Shown here one piece after another: positions 1 to 8,357 of a stretch of 64,000 nt of DNA; position 1 is the first letter of the stretch; the number at the start of each line of letters is the position of its first letter. Source of the stretch: Bifidobacterium sp. ESL0745 (lineage in GTDB: Bacteria; Actinomycetota; Actinomycetes; Actinomycetales; Bifidobacteriaceae). The stretch is taken from assembly GCF_029433335.1 (NCBI RefSeq), contig NZ_JAQTHX010000001.1, forward strand, positions 992,001 to 1,056,000, written 5' to 3'. The position numbers and the translations under genes were made by a program. The notes below the pieces were generated by a model. It saw only the letters and a list, made by a program, of their open reading frames with translations, ran no database searches and was not told the DNA's origin.

Positions 1-1
1 C

Positions 2-1216
2 ACCATCGGGTTCATCGTCTCGGCCGTGGGTCTGCCGATCCTGGGCGTGCTGGCCGTGGCTTCGGCCGGCGGTTTCGAACATCTCGCCTCACGCGTCTCA
101 CCCAAGTTCGCGGCGGTTCTGGCATTCGTCATCATCATGGCCATCGGCCCCTGCTTCGCGATTCCACGCACGGCAACGACCTCATATGAAATGGCGATCG
201 CCCCGTTTGCCGGGGAGAACAACCGATTGGCGCTGCTGCTGTACTCCATCGTCTTCTTCACATTGTCGTTCATCCTGAGCCAGCACCCGGAAAAGCTTTC
301 GAAATCGCTGGGACGATTCATGGGACCGTTGTTGCTTGTGCTGATCGTCGTCATGTTCGTGGCCTGCATCTTCATCAGCCACGCCCCGCTCGGCAAGCCA
401 TTCGGCGAGTATGCGCACGGTTCGCTGATTTACGGATTCATCAATGGCTACCAAACCATGGACCTTCTAGCCGCCCTATATTTCGGTATCGTCATCTCCG
501 CCAACATCTCTGAGTTCGGCGTCACCGATACCAAGGCCAACCGCCGCGAAACCGGCATCGCCGGTACCGGCGCCGGCATACTGCTTATCCTCATCTACGC
601 CGCGCTTTCCTTCATCGGCGCGGTGAGCGGTTCCATCAAATCCGCCAATGGCAAGGACGATACCGGAGCCACCGTGCTGACCAACCTCACCACCTCGGCT
701 TTTGGTTCCATCGGAACCGCCTTCGTCGGCCTGATCTTCGTACTTGCCTGCTTCAACGTGTGCACCGGCCTCATCTCGACCTGCGCTACGTATTTTGAAG
801 ACACTTTCCCCACCGTTTTCGGCCATACGGTAAAATACCGCGTCTGGAGCGTCGTCTTCGCCGTCTTCAGCTTCATCGTTTCCAACGCCGGTCTGAGCGC
901 CATCATCACCGTCTCGCTGCCGGTGCTGGGAGCCCTCTACCCCATCGCCATCGTGCTGGTGCTGCTGAACCTCGTTCAAAAGCCGTTCTCGTCGAAGTTT
1001 CCGCGAGTCTATTTCTGGACCGTTCTGCTGGTAGCCTTCTTCGCCATCTTCGACTGCATCGTCAAACTGCTCGCCGTGTTCGGGCTTTCGGTTACCGTAC
1101 TGAGCAACGCCTTGGCAGCCCTGCCGCTTTATGGCGCCCAGCTTACCTGGCTCATCCCCGCTGCGGCCGGTCTGGTCATCGGCGTCATCGATAGCCTGAT
1201 TCGTCGCCGGAACTGA
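2..1216 (+). CDS. brnQ: Branched-chain amino acid carrier (LIVCS family), 5' end outside window
   Basis: Sodium- or proton-coupled uptake of leucine, isoleucine and valine across the cytoplasmic membrane. The frame is open from base 2, so the true start lies upstream of the window; about 405 residues are present. The family's characteristic stretch with GPCFAIPRTATTSYE is visible near the beginning, followed by about ten hydrophobic segments and a basic tail ending in IRRRN. The internal GTG at 26 is not a real start because TIGFIVSAVGLP, typical of the family, precedes and spans it. The gene stands alone, convergent with gluconokinase. Family assignment is firm; substrate is by family. Confidence 0.92.
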   Translation, partial: TIGFIVSAVGLPILGVLAVASAGGFEHLASRVSPKFAAVLAFVIIMAIGPCFAIPRTATTSYEMAIAPFAGENNRLALLLYSIVFFTLSFILSQHPEKLSKSLGRFMGPLLLVLIVVMFVACIFISHAPLGKPFGEYAHGSLIYGFINGYQTMDLLAALYFGIVISANISEFGVTDTKANRRETGIAGTGAGILLILIYAALSFIGAVSGSIKSANGKDDTGATVLTNLTTSAFGSIGTAFVGLIFVLACFNVCTGLISTCATYFEDTFPTVFGHTVKYRVWSVVFAVFSFIVSNAGLSAIITVSLPVLGALYPIAIVLVLLNLVQKPFSSKFPRVYFWTVLLVAFFAIFDCIVKLLAVFGLSVTVLSNALAALPLYGAQLTWLIPAAAGLVIGVIDSLIRRRN

Positions 1217-1240
1217 ACGCATAATCAATCAGAAAAGTTA

Positions 1241-1273
1241 TGGGCGTGTAATCCATTAACGGTCGCACGCCCA
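1241..1273. terminator. Hairpin between convergent genes
   Basis: Perfect 8-bp arms TGGGCGTG / CACGCCCA separated by 17 bases, lying between brnQ (+) and gluconokinase (-). There is no long T-run, so a bidirectional terminator is inferred only from position and symmetry. Confidence 0.5.
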
Positions 1274-1323
1274 CAATCATGCAAGATCCCTTTGCTGCGG
1301 CAAAAGTGCAAAAACTCAGGAAT

Positions 1324-1833
1324 TCATCGCTTCAACCATTGCTCCACAGCATCTGCGGCGGCTGCCTCGACCTGTTCGGGCAAGGCATCGATGGAAACGT
1401 CGACCCCACCTTCGTCGGACTGCAAAGGCTCAAGATCTGCGAACTGGCTGGGAAGCAAGGAAACCGGCATGTAGTGCCCCTTGCGCTGCTTCATTCTTGA
1501 GCCGATCAGGTCTTCGCTACCTACAAGATGGATGAAAAGAACGTCGAGATCCTTACGCAGCACGTCACGATATACACGTTTCAATGCCGAGCAGGAAACG
1601 ACGGTGGACACACCTTTGGCATCCTTGTCGCGCATCCATTCGTTGATGGTCTTAAGCCAGGGCCAGCGATCCTCGTCGTTGAGCGGGATGCCGTGGCTCA
1701 TCTTGTCGACATTGGCCTGGGGATGAAAATCATCGCCTTCTGCCATCTCAAAACCGAATTTTTTGGCAAGGGCCTGCGCCACTGTGGTTTTCCCGCATCC
1801 CGAAACGCCCATGACGATGATATGTGTGCTCAT
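1324..1833 (-). CDS. gntK: Gluconokinase
   Basis: Phosphorylates gluconate to 6-phosphogluconate with ATP. The 169-residue product has the usual length. The P-loop GVSGCGKT lies near residue 8 and is followed by the family's EGDDFHPQANVDKMSHGIPL and DRWPWL. ATG at 1833 is chosen because AGGAGG lies 7 bases upstream; a longer frame adds ten unlikely residues. No gluconate permease is adjacent. Assignment is firm. Confidence 0.93.
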   Translation of the reverse strand: MSTHIIVMGVSGCGKTTVAQALAKKFGFEMAEGDDFHPQANVDKMSHGIPLNDEDRWPWLKTINEWMRDKDAKGVSTVVSCSALKRVYRDVLRKDLDVLFIHLVGSEDLIGSRMKQRKGHYMPVSLLPSQFADLEPLQSDEGGVDVSIDALPEQVEAAAADAVEQWLKR

Positions 1834-2048
1834 GGCCAATCCTCCTGTTTGTCCTGCCGCCAACTGTAGAAACGGGCGGCCGACGAGTCAATGAGATGTC
1901 ACTATTTGCCATGATGCCAACACCCTATCGAACCGTTTCGCTCTTGTTTCAGGAAGGTCGGTTACCTATCGGATTTTTCAATACCACAATCCACAAGCCG
2001 CCTTCGAAGCCGGTATTCAATTGTCTAGATCAGTAATTCAGATACAGG

Positions 2049-2082
2049 AAAGGGTCCAGCCGAAAATCGACCGGACCCTTTT
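2049..2082 (-). terminator. Terminator-like hairpin after the sugar ABC operon
   Basis: AAAGGGTCC / GGACCCTTT arms with a 15-base loop, 26 bases past the stop of the last permease gene on the minus strand. Only a short T-run follows the hairpin. Confidence 0.6.
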
Positions 2083-2107
2083 CGTATAGTGCCGAGAGCA
2101 GTAAAAA

Positions 2108-2974
2108 TCAGCCCTTGACAGCACCGGAGGTGACACCCTCGACCACATAACGCTGCAGGAAGAGGTAGAGCACCAGGATCGGCAGCATCGCAAGCAGCAA
2201 AGCCGCCATGACCAGGCCGATATCGGTGGAATACGTGCCGTAGAAGATCTGCGTAGCGATAGGAATCGTGTAGAGCTCCCTGCGCCCGAGCACCAGGGAC
2301 GGCAGCAGGTAGTCGTTCCAGAACGCCATGGCCTCGATGATGGTCACCGTGGCTGTGGTGGGCTTCAAGAGCGGGAAGACGACCGTCCAGAAGGTGCGCC
2401 ACTTGCTGCATCCATCAAGCTCCGAGGCTTCCTCAAGCTCAAGCGGAATGTTGGTCTTGATCGCGCCGTGGAACATGAACGTCGCCAACGACACGGAGAA
2501 GCCGGTGTGCATCAGGATCAGCGTGATACGGCTGTTGAGCACATGCAGGATGCCACCGTAGACGGAAACCAACGGGACCATGACCACCTGGAAGGGGATG
2601 ACCATGGAGGCGACCATCAGCGTGAAGAAGATGGCGCTGGCCTTCCATTTCGGGTTGCGCACGAGCACATAAGCGGCCATCGCGGAGAACAGCACCGTGA
2701 GGATAGTGGCGCATACCGTGACCATCAGCGAATTGCCGAAGACGGTCCAGAAGTCCATGGCATCCATCGCATTGGGGAAGTTATCCAGCGTGAAGCCATG
2801 CTTGCCGACCAGCGAAAGCGGGTTGCTGGTAATGTCGGCCTTGGTCTTGAAGACGTTGATGATCACCAGGATGAACGGGGCCAGGAAGGCGAGCAAAAGC
2901 AGGATCAGCAGCACCCAGACAAGGGCGTGACCTACCCTCTGAAGCGGAGTAATACGTTTGGCGGATTCAGTCAT
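2108..2974 (-). CDS. Carbohydrate ABC transporter permease (MalG type)
   Basis: Inner-membrane permease, 288 residues, with six predicted membrane segments. The EAA loop reads EEASELDGCSKWRTFWTVVFPLLKP, the site that docks the ATPase. The stop codon of the preceding permease overlaps this start as TGATG, so the two are translationally coupled. It ends the operon binding protein - MalF - MalG. No ATPase is encoded nearby, so a shared MsmK-type ATPase elsewhere is likely (inference). Substrate is probably sucrose or a related oligosaccharide, because the same operator precedes sucrose phosphorylase. Confidence 0.92.
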   Translation of the reverse strand: MTESAKRITPLQRVGHALVWVLLILLLLAFLAPFILVIINVFKTKADITSNPLSLVGKHGFTLDNFPNAMDAMDFWTVFGNSLMVTVCATILTVLFSAMAAYVLVRNPKWKASAIFFTLMVASMVIPFQVVMVPLVSVYGGILHVLNSRITLILMHTGFSVSLATFMFHGAIKTNIPLELEEASELDGCSKWRTFWTVVFPLLKPTTATVTIIEAMAFWNDYLLPSLVLGRRELYTIPIATQIFYGTYSTDIGLVMAALLLAMLPILVLYLFLQRYVVEGVTSGAVKG

Positions 2975-3852
2975 CAGGCTTCCACCTCACCTTTCTTGCC
3001 GAAGTAGACCTGCAACAGGCCGATCACGGCGCACACGATGAACAGCACCAGCGCCTCGGCCTGACCCGTGCCATAGTCCTTGTAGACGAACGCCTGGTTG
3101 TAGACATGCATGGCGGCCATGACCGATGAGTTGAACGGCTCGCCGTTGGTCAGCGAAAGGTTGACGTCATAGACCATGAAGCAGCGGGTCGTGCTCAGGA
3201 AGATGCACTGCACGAACGAGGAACGCATCAGCGGGATGACCACATGGAACGTGGCCTGCGTGGTGGAGCAGCCGTCGATGAGCGCCGCCTCCTTGAGCGA
3301 ATTGTCGACGCCCATGAAACCGGCCACGTAGATCAGCATCATATAGCCCGCATACTGCCACACCGACACCAGAATCAGACAGAACATGGCCCCGTTCGGC
3401 GTGGAAAGCAACGACGGTATGTCGTGATGGGTCAGGAATGTGCCGATGGCGACGAAGGCGCGGTTGAAGACGAACTTCCAGACGTAGCCCAGAACGATGC
3501 CGCCGATGAGATTGGGGATGAAGAACGCGGCGCGGAAGAAATTCTGGCCTTTGATGCCGCTGGTGACGAGGTACGCCAGCAGGAATGCGACGATATTGAC
3601 CAAGATCACCGAGATGATCGAGTAGACGAACGTGCGCCCGAGCGACTGCCAGTAGGCGGTATCGGCGAACGCCTTCTTGTAGTTGGCAAGACCGACGAAC
3701 GGCTTCGTCGCCGAAACGCCGTCCCAACTGGTGAATGTCAGGTAGAGGCCATAGACGAACGGGACGGCGACCACGGCGGTGAACAGAATCGCCGCCGGCC
3801 CTGCAAACATCGTGAACTGGCCCAACTTGTAGGAAAACTTGTTATGTTTCAT
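2974..3852 (-). CDS. Carbohydrate ABC transporter permease (MalF/UgpA type)
   Basis: Membrane permease of about 292 residues and partner of the MalG-type protein. Its EAA loop reads KEAALIDGCSTTQATFHVVIPLM. About six hydrophobic segments begin with MFAGPAAILFTAVVAVPFVYGLYLTF. ATG at 3852 is preferred; a TTG three codons upstream is too close to the AAAGG ribosome site. It overlaps the downstream permease by TGATG and lies about 95 bases after the binding-protein gene. Confidence 0.91.
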   Translation of the reverse strand: MKHNKFSYKLGQFTMFAGPAAILFTAVVAVPFVYGLYLTFTSWDGVSATKPFVGLANYKKAFADTAYWQSLGRTFVYSIISVILVNIVAFLLAYLVTSGIKGQNFFRAAFFIPNLIGGIVLGYVWKFVFNRAFVAIGTFLTHHDIPSLLSTPNGAMFCLILVSVWQYAGYMMLIYVAGFMGVDNSLKEAALIDGCSTTQATFHVVIPLMRSSFVQCIFLSTTRCFMVYDVNLSLTNGEPFNSSVMAAMHVYNQAFVYKDYGTGQAEALVLFIVCAVIGLLQVYFGKKGEVEA

Positions 3853-3945
3853 TGTTGGCAAGACCTTTCATCTTCAAGGGCGATGACGCCCGGCCGCAAG
3901 GATTTCAGTATCCAGGCGACCGGACGCCATGCTTTTGAAGAGACG

Positions 3946-5253
3946 TTACTTGGCGACCGGTTGGGTGATCTTCGCACCCTTCCAATAGGTCTGAACGTCG
4001 TTGGCGAAGGTCTGGCGGTCTTCCTGGCCGGCGAGGTACTTCTGGAACTTGGCACCCACCACGGAGAGGTGGTCGTCAGGAAGGAAGCTGTAGTTGGGGA
4101 TGAGCTTGCTGTCGGCCGCGTACTTCTGGACGGACTGGCCGAGAGGATCCTTGACCGGAAGCTTGTTGTTGCTGAACGGGGAGACGAGCGAGCAGTCGTT
4201 GACGATGAAGGACTGGCCCTCCTTGGAGCTGACGAGCCAGTTGAGGAAGTCCTTGGCCGCCTTGCGCTGGGCGTCGGAGGTGTTCTTCGAGGAGTCGATG
4301 AAGATGAACTTCGAGCCGCCGCCGACAAGCTTCTGGTTGCTGCCGTCCGTGGTGTCCTGGGGCACCGGCATCTCGCCGATGTTCTTGGTGTAGTCATAGG
4401 CGTTCATGACCGACCAATCCCAGTTGCCGCCGAACATGAAGGCGATCTTGCCTTCGGCGAGCTTCTGCTCGGTCACCTCGCGCTCGGCGGAGATGGCCGA
4501 GTTCTTGGCGTAGTTGTTATCCTTCAGGACATCGAACGTGTTCATCAGCGAGGTGAACTTGGCGTCCTTGTCGAGGTCGACCTTGCCATCGTGCAGATCG
4601 TTGATGAACTGGGCGGGGTCTTTCTGCTCTTCATAGACCTGGGCCATATAGTGGGCCGCGAGCGACCAGTCTTCCTTGATGACACCGGTGGGCTGTGCCA
4701 TACCGCCGGCCTTGAGCTGATTGATGAGCGCCTTGAAGGAATCCAGGGTCTGATAGTCTGCGGGGTTGAAGGTCTTTCCGGTGATCTTCTTGATGGCGTC
4801 GCCGTTGTAGATCAGTCCGCGGGCTTCCACGGAAACCGGGAAGCCATAGGTCTTGCCGCCCATGGTGAGGGCGTACTTGGTGTCCTTGGTCCAGGCCTGG
4901 TCGCTCAGGTCGATGGCATGCTGCTTGCCGAGCGTGTAGACGTCCTTGTCGTCCACCATGGAGAGGGTGTACGGATCGTTGGAAGCATATTTCGTGGCCA
5001 GGTGCGAGGAGACGGTATCGGTCGAGCTGTAGACCTCAAGGTCGACGCCCTTCTCCTTCGAATACTGCTTGGCCATCTTCTCCATTTGCTTTTCAATCTC
5101 GGACTTCGAGTTGAACAGCGTGATCTTCACTCCGCTTTTGCTGGCCGAACCGCTTGACGAGCCGCAGGCGCCCAGCATGCTCAGCGACAATACCGAGGCG
5201 AGCGCTACAGCACCGACCCGCTTCCATGTATGTTTTGTTGTTCCGTTACGCAT
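3946..5253 (-). CDS. Sugar-binding lipoprotein of the ABC transporter (family 1)
   Basis: Extracellular solute-binding protein, 435 residues from ATG at 5253 (GGAAGG upstream). The N-terminus has a basic stretch, a hydrophobic core VGAVALASVLSLSMLG and the lipobox LGACG, so the mature protein is lipid-anchored. The fold follows family 1 binding proteins: ITLFNSKSEIEKQME at the start, FMFGGNWDWSVM mid-protein and AAKDFLNWLVSSKEGQ near the end. It opens the uptake operon and two LacI-type operators sit about 100 bases upstream. Sugar specificity cannot be read from sequence. Confidence 0.92.
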   Translation of the reverse strand: MRNGTTKHTWKRVGAVALASVLSLSMLGACGSSSGSASKSGVKITLFNSKSEIEKQMEKMAKQYSKEKGVDLEVYSSTDTVSSHLATKYASNDPYTLSMVDDKDVYTLGKQHAIDLSDQAWTKDTKYALTMGGKTYGFPVSVEARGLIYNGDAIKKITGKTFNPADYQTLDSFKALINQLKAGGMAQPTGVIKEDWSLAAHYMAQVYEEQKDPAQFINDLHDGKVDLDKDAKFTSLMNTFDVLKDNNYAKNSAISAEREVTEQKLAEGKIAFMFGGNWDWSVMNAYDYTKNIGEMPVPQDTTDGSNQKLVGGGSKFIFIDSSKNTSDAQRKAAKDFLNWLVSSKEGQSFIVNDCSLVSPFSNNKLPVKDPLGQSVQKYAADSKLIPNYSFLPDDHLSVVGAKFQKYLAGQEDRQTFANDVQTYWKGAKITQPVAK

Positions 5254-5348
5254 GATTACCTTCCTTGTTCCTTCCGCGGCGAACTGCACAACTTGGCAGC
5301 CCAGCCGCTACGAGGCCGATGATCCGTCAGCACTGAAGGCGCTAACAT

Positions 5349-5362
5349 CGAACCGGTTTAGT
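5349..5362. promoter_or_regulatory. LacI-family operator, site 1 of the uptake operon
   Basis: TCGAACCGGTTTAG with the palindromic core AACCGGTT centred on CpG, as usual for LacI-family operators. It lies about 95 bases before the binding-protein start. The same extended motif recurs inverted 32 bases away and again before sucrose phosphorylase. Confidence 0.8.
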
Positions 5363-5380
5363 ACGAGACAAACAATGTCT

Positions 5381-5394
5381 CTAACCGGTTCGAT
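5381..5394. promoter_or_regulatory. LacI-family operator, site 2 of the uptake operon
   Basis: CTAACCGGTTCGAT, the reverse complement of site 1 with one base difference in its flank. Centre-to-centre distance to site 1 is 32 bp, about three helical turns, so two dimers could bind the same DNA face. Confidence 0.8.
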
Positions 5395-5399
5395 AATAA

Positions 5400-5600
5400 C
5401 GCGCTGTTTTCTACTTGTCAATTTGGAGTAAGTTTATGGTCATTTATAATAAAAACGTATAATTAACGGAGTTATAATTATTCAATTGATATAAAATTAC
5501 TTTATTTTAAGATCATTATGTCGAATCAACTATGCAATCAATAAAGAATCATATAATTGTCTATCCGACCATGAACGCCGCATTGACTGTTCGATGAATA
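5400..5600. other. AT-rich intergenic stretch upstream of the uptake operon
   Basis: About 160 bases, mainly 5420-5560, are strongly A/T-rich, with repeated ATAAAA, ATAATT and TTTATTTTAAG runs, in contrast with the surrounding DNA. No open frame is seen. It lies directly upstream of the operators, so it may be a curved or UP-element-like promoter segment (inference). Confidence 0.4.
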
Positions 5601-5603
5601 AAA

Positions 5604-5647
5604 AAAGATGGAGCATTTCCGGCTTGAGTCGGAAATGCTCCATCTTT
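5604..5647 (-). terminator. Strong intrinsic terminator after the DUF624 gene
   Basis: Perfect 18-bp stem (arms 5604-5621 and 5630-5647; stem core GATGGAGCATTTCCG) with an 8-base loop. On the minus strand the stem is followed by a T-run (the A-run at 5598-5606 of the plus strand). It separates the DUF624 gene from the binding-protein promoter. Confidence 0.88.
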
Positions 5648-5724
5648 CACAATTTTTCCGATTTTCAACAGCAAGGCCACCAGTTTACGATGAACCGGCA
5701 ATCAATGGCAGCAAGACTTATATC

Positions 5725-6339
5725 TCAGACATCTAATTTTTTGAAAATCGGGTTATAGAGCCACGCGCAACAATACTGCGGCAAGGAAAAACCGAGCAAC
5801 ACGAACAGCGGGAACGCATAGACGACATAGCGCAACAGCACCAGCGCAAAGGCGACGAGAATAACCAGCATGGCGATCGTCCTTGGGAAAAACGCGACCG
5901 CACACCTGACGGCATTCGCAAGCTGGATTTTTGTGGGGTTGTCATAACGGGAAAGAAGAATGAAAAAATACTGCCCTATCACCGCAGCGACCACCGCAAC
6001 AAGCGCCACAAGCGTTTCAATGGCGTATCTGAGGCTTGATGAAAGCCCCAAGGCGTACCTTATATCGAACACCACGATCAGCGCGACCAATAGCAACACA
6101 AGCCACACCGGCGTGGCCTGCTTCCAGTTGCGTTTGAAGGAATCGAGGAATTGGCGCCACACATAGGTTTCTTCACCTCGAACCATGTGCCAAAGCACCG
6201 AATGCATCGCCGTGAAAGCAGCGCCTGCCGTGACCACTGGCAGGCAAAAAATCAATGTGATCAGGTTGAGCACGATCAGGTCGCCCAAAATGCCCATGAA
6301 ACGAAAGAACAGATTGTCCTGATTGAAAAGATTCGACAC
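5725..6339 (-). CDS. DUF624 (YesL-family) membrane protein
   Basis: Small membrane protein, 204 residues, with five hydrophobic segments. The N-terminus SNLFNQDNLFFRFMGILGDLIVLN is typical of DUF624 proteins, which usually sit next to family 1 sugar ABC transporters and glycosidases; their biochemical role is not established. The GTG at 6339 is chosen over longer frames because AAAGGAAC lies just upstream. It follows sucrose phosphorylase by about 100 bases on the same strand and is closed by a strong terminator, so it probably belongs to the sucrose phosphorylase transcript. Confidence 0.85.
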   Translation of the reverse strand: MSNLFNQDNLFFRFMGILGDLIVLNLITLIFCLPVVTAGAAFTAMHSVLWHMVRGEETYVWRQFLDSFKRNWKQATPVWLVLLLVALIVVFDIRYALGLSSSLRYAIETLVALVAVVAAVIGQYFFILLSRYDNPTKIQLANAVRCAVAFFPRTIAMLVILVAFALVLLRYVVYAFPLFVLLGFSLPQYCCAWLYNPIFKKLDV

Positions 6340-6442
6340 GATGTTCCTTTCGGTTCGAGGTCTGGACTTCGCCCATGACAATCCACGTGCAAAGCCCAAA
6401 CCCCACTCAGACCATTATCGGTAAAGGCATTTTCAGCCCAGA

Positions 6443-7981
6443 TCACACACTCGCAACGGGAGGATTGGACAGCAGATCCTCGGTAGCGTGCTCCCCTGCC
6501 GCGTCTCTCCAGACGAGCTTGACGACGGACTTGTCGCTGTCGGCCTGCGGGGCGCGACCCGGCGCAAAATCGAGCGTAGCCTCGCTGCCCTCGCCCTTCC
6601 ACTGAAGCGAGATCAGTTTGCCGTTCTTGCCCGACTTCTCGTCGTTACGGACTTCGTAGGAGAATTTGCCATTGAACGCATCCAGCGTGTTGCGCAGGCG
6701 GCAGAGCGCATTGAGTGCCTTGACCACCGGACGCTGAAGATTTTCGTCGATTTCCTTGGTCGAGTAATAATGACGGTTGATGTCACGGCCGTTGTTGGTG
6801 CGGTGCAACAACTCCATATCGTTCTTTCCAGCCAATGCCCCGACGTAATAGACCTGCGGCACGCCTGGCAGGAAGAACTGGACGGCGCGGGCGGCCAGAT
6901 AATGTTGGTCGTTGCAGCCGAGAGCCGCGTAATACGTGGAGTTGATCTGGTAAAGATCAAGGTTGCTCGCCGCCGCCCCGGTGGCGGCCTTGGCCTCGCC
7001 ATGGGTGTTGCGGTCGATGGTCTCGACCAGCGCATCCACGGCCTCGTCGCTTACCAGACCCTTGAGGCTATGGTCGAGCTGGTCGCTGCCGATGTCGATG
7101 ACGCCGATGCCGTCGTGCGTGTCGAGCACAGTGACCGCGTTGTTGGGCCGGATCTGCGTCCAATGCGCCAGCGATTCGACGTCGCCGGTGGAAAGTGCGT
7201 GCAGCAGCAGCGGCGGCAAGGCGAAATCGTAGACACGATCGACCTTGGAAGCGATTTCAACCTGCTTCTTGTAATAGGAATGGACCTCAATCAGCGTCTC
7301 CAATCCACGGGAGGCTGCTTCGGCCTTGATGCGGCCGATAAGGTCGAAGGTCTTCGGCGTCATGAAGCAGCTAGTATCGGCCTGCTTGGCGCCGTATCCG
7401 ACGGCATCGAGACGGATGAACTTGACATGGCTTTGCGCAAGCCGGTCGAGGATCGAGGTGAGATAGCCCCAGCCCTCAGGCGAATCCGTGTTGATGTCGA
7501 CCTGCTGGGGGGTGAACGTCGTCCAGACCAGACGTGTCTTGCCGCCCCAATCGTAGTGGGTGAACGGCAGACCTGGCCGAGGGCGATAAATGCCGGCGAG
7601 CTCTTCTTCGGTGGCCCCATCCGGGAACACCGAAGACATCGTCAGGAACATCCCGTAATAGGGGCTCTTTTCGCCGCGTGCCATGACATCCTGGAACTGC
7701 TTGGATTTCCACGACATGTGGTTGACGATGGTGTCGACCATGATGTCATGAGTGCGACTCAAGTCGGTGATGTCATTCCAGGTGCCAAGCCTGGGATCGA
7801 CCTGCGTATGATCGATGGGGTCGAAACCGGCATCCGCTCCGTCGAAGGGAGTGAAGAACGGGAGAATATGAACGCCCGTATAGACGCCGTCAAACCGTGT
7901 GCGCAGTACCTCGGTCATCGAGGCAAGCGTACCTTCACCGAGCCTGTCGGCATATGTGATGAGCTGGACCGTGTTGTCCAT
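6443..7981 (-). CDS. Sucrose phosphorylase (GH13)
   Basis: Splits sucrose with phosphate into glucose-1-phosphate and fructose in the cytoplasm, saving one ATP in the bifid shunt. The 512 residues from ATG at 7981 (GGGAGG upstream) match the family's length. The N-terminus VQLITYADRLGEGTL is nearly diagnostic. GH13 motifs are visible: nucleophile Asp in FIRLDAVGYGAKQ, acid/base Glu in LIEVHSYY, and the transition-state Asp in VLDTHDGIGVID; loop GVPQVYYVG is also present. A LacI operator lies about 150 bases upstream and the LacI gene follows divergently organised promoters on the same strand. Assignment is firm. Confidence 0.95.
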   Translation of the reverse strand: MDNTVQLITYADRLGEGTLASMTEVLRTRFDGVYTGVHILPFFTPFDGADAGFDPIDHTQVDPRLGTWNDITDLSRTHDIMVDTIVNHMSWKSKQFQDVMARGEKSPYYGMFLTMSSVFPDGATEEELAGIYRPRPGLPFTHYDWGGKTRLVWTTFTPQQVDINTDSPEGWGYLTSILDRLAQSHVKFIRLDAVGYGAKQADTSCFMTPKTFDLIGRIKAEAASRGLETLIEVHSYYKKQVEIASKVDRVYDFALPPLLLHALSTGDVESLAHWTQIRPNNAVTVLDTHDGIGVIDIGSDQLDHSLKGLVSDEAVDALVETIDRNTHGEAKAATGAAASNLDLYQINSTYYAALGCNDQHYLAARAVQFFLPGVPQVYYVGALAGKNDMELLHRTNNGRDINRHYYSTKEIDENLQRPVVKALNALCRLRNTLDAFNGKFSYEVRNDEKSGKNGKLISLQWKGEGSEATLDFAPGRAPQADSDKSVVKLVWRDAAGEHATEDLLSNPPVASV

Positions 7982-8130
7982 GGAACCTCCCTGCTGTTTC
8001 CGTGTTGCCGTGTTCATTGCCGGCATTGTTGTCGCCTGAACGCTTCGACTTCGAGCGTTCTGTGGCGTCGGGGACATCGCACCTGCGGTGTGGCTGCCCC
8101 TTCGAGCCCAACGGCATACCGAACAATTAC

Positions 8131-8144
8131 TAAAACCGGTTCGA
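8131..8144. promoter_or_regulatory. LacI-family operator upstream of sucrose phosphorylase
   Basis: TAAAACCGGTTCGA, sharing the core AACCGGTT and the TCGA flank with the two sites before the uptake operon. It is the only such site in the 376-base gap 7982-8357 between sucrose phosphorylase and the regulator; nothing else is recognisable in that gap. Confidence 0.78.
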
Positions 8145-8357
8145 TACTATCACACGTTTATACGACAGGCTTGTCGAAACCGGAATTTATCTGAAAAAAT
8201 GAAAACGATAGCATCTCGTTGTCCGTCTCTCTGTGGCACAAACAGCAATCAAGACCGCTCAATTACCGGGAGAGAGAAAGACTAACGGCGTTGAATTAAA
8301 ACTAGCGTCCACTTGCTTTACGGCATTTTCAACCAATTAGCCGCCAATCATCCGGTT

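Noticed and set aside
3244..5157. Very long open frame antisense to the sugar-binding and permease genes
   Set aside because: It mirrors the codon bias of the real high-GC genes on the other strand, matches no family and lacks a ribosome site.
6488..8194. 568-codon open frame antisense to sucrose phosphorylase
   Set aside because: Shadow of a certain gene; composition is that of a mirrored high-GC frame.
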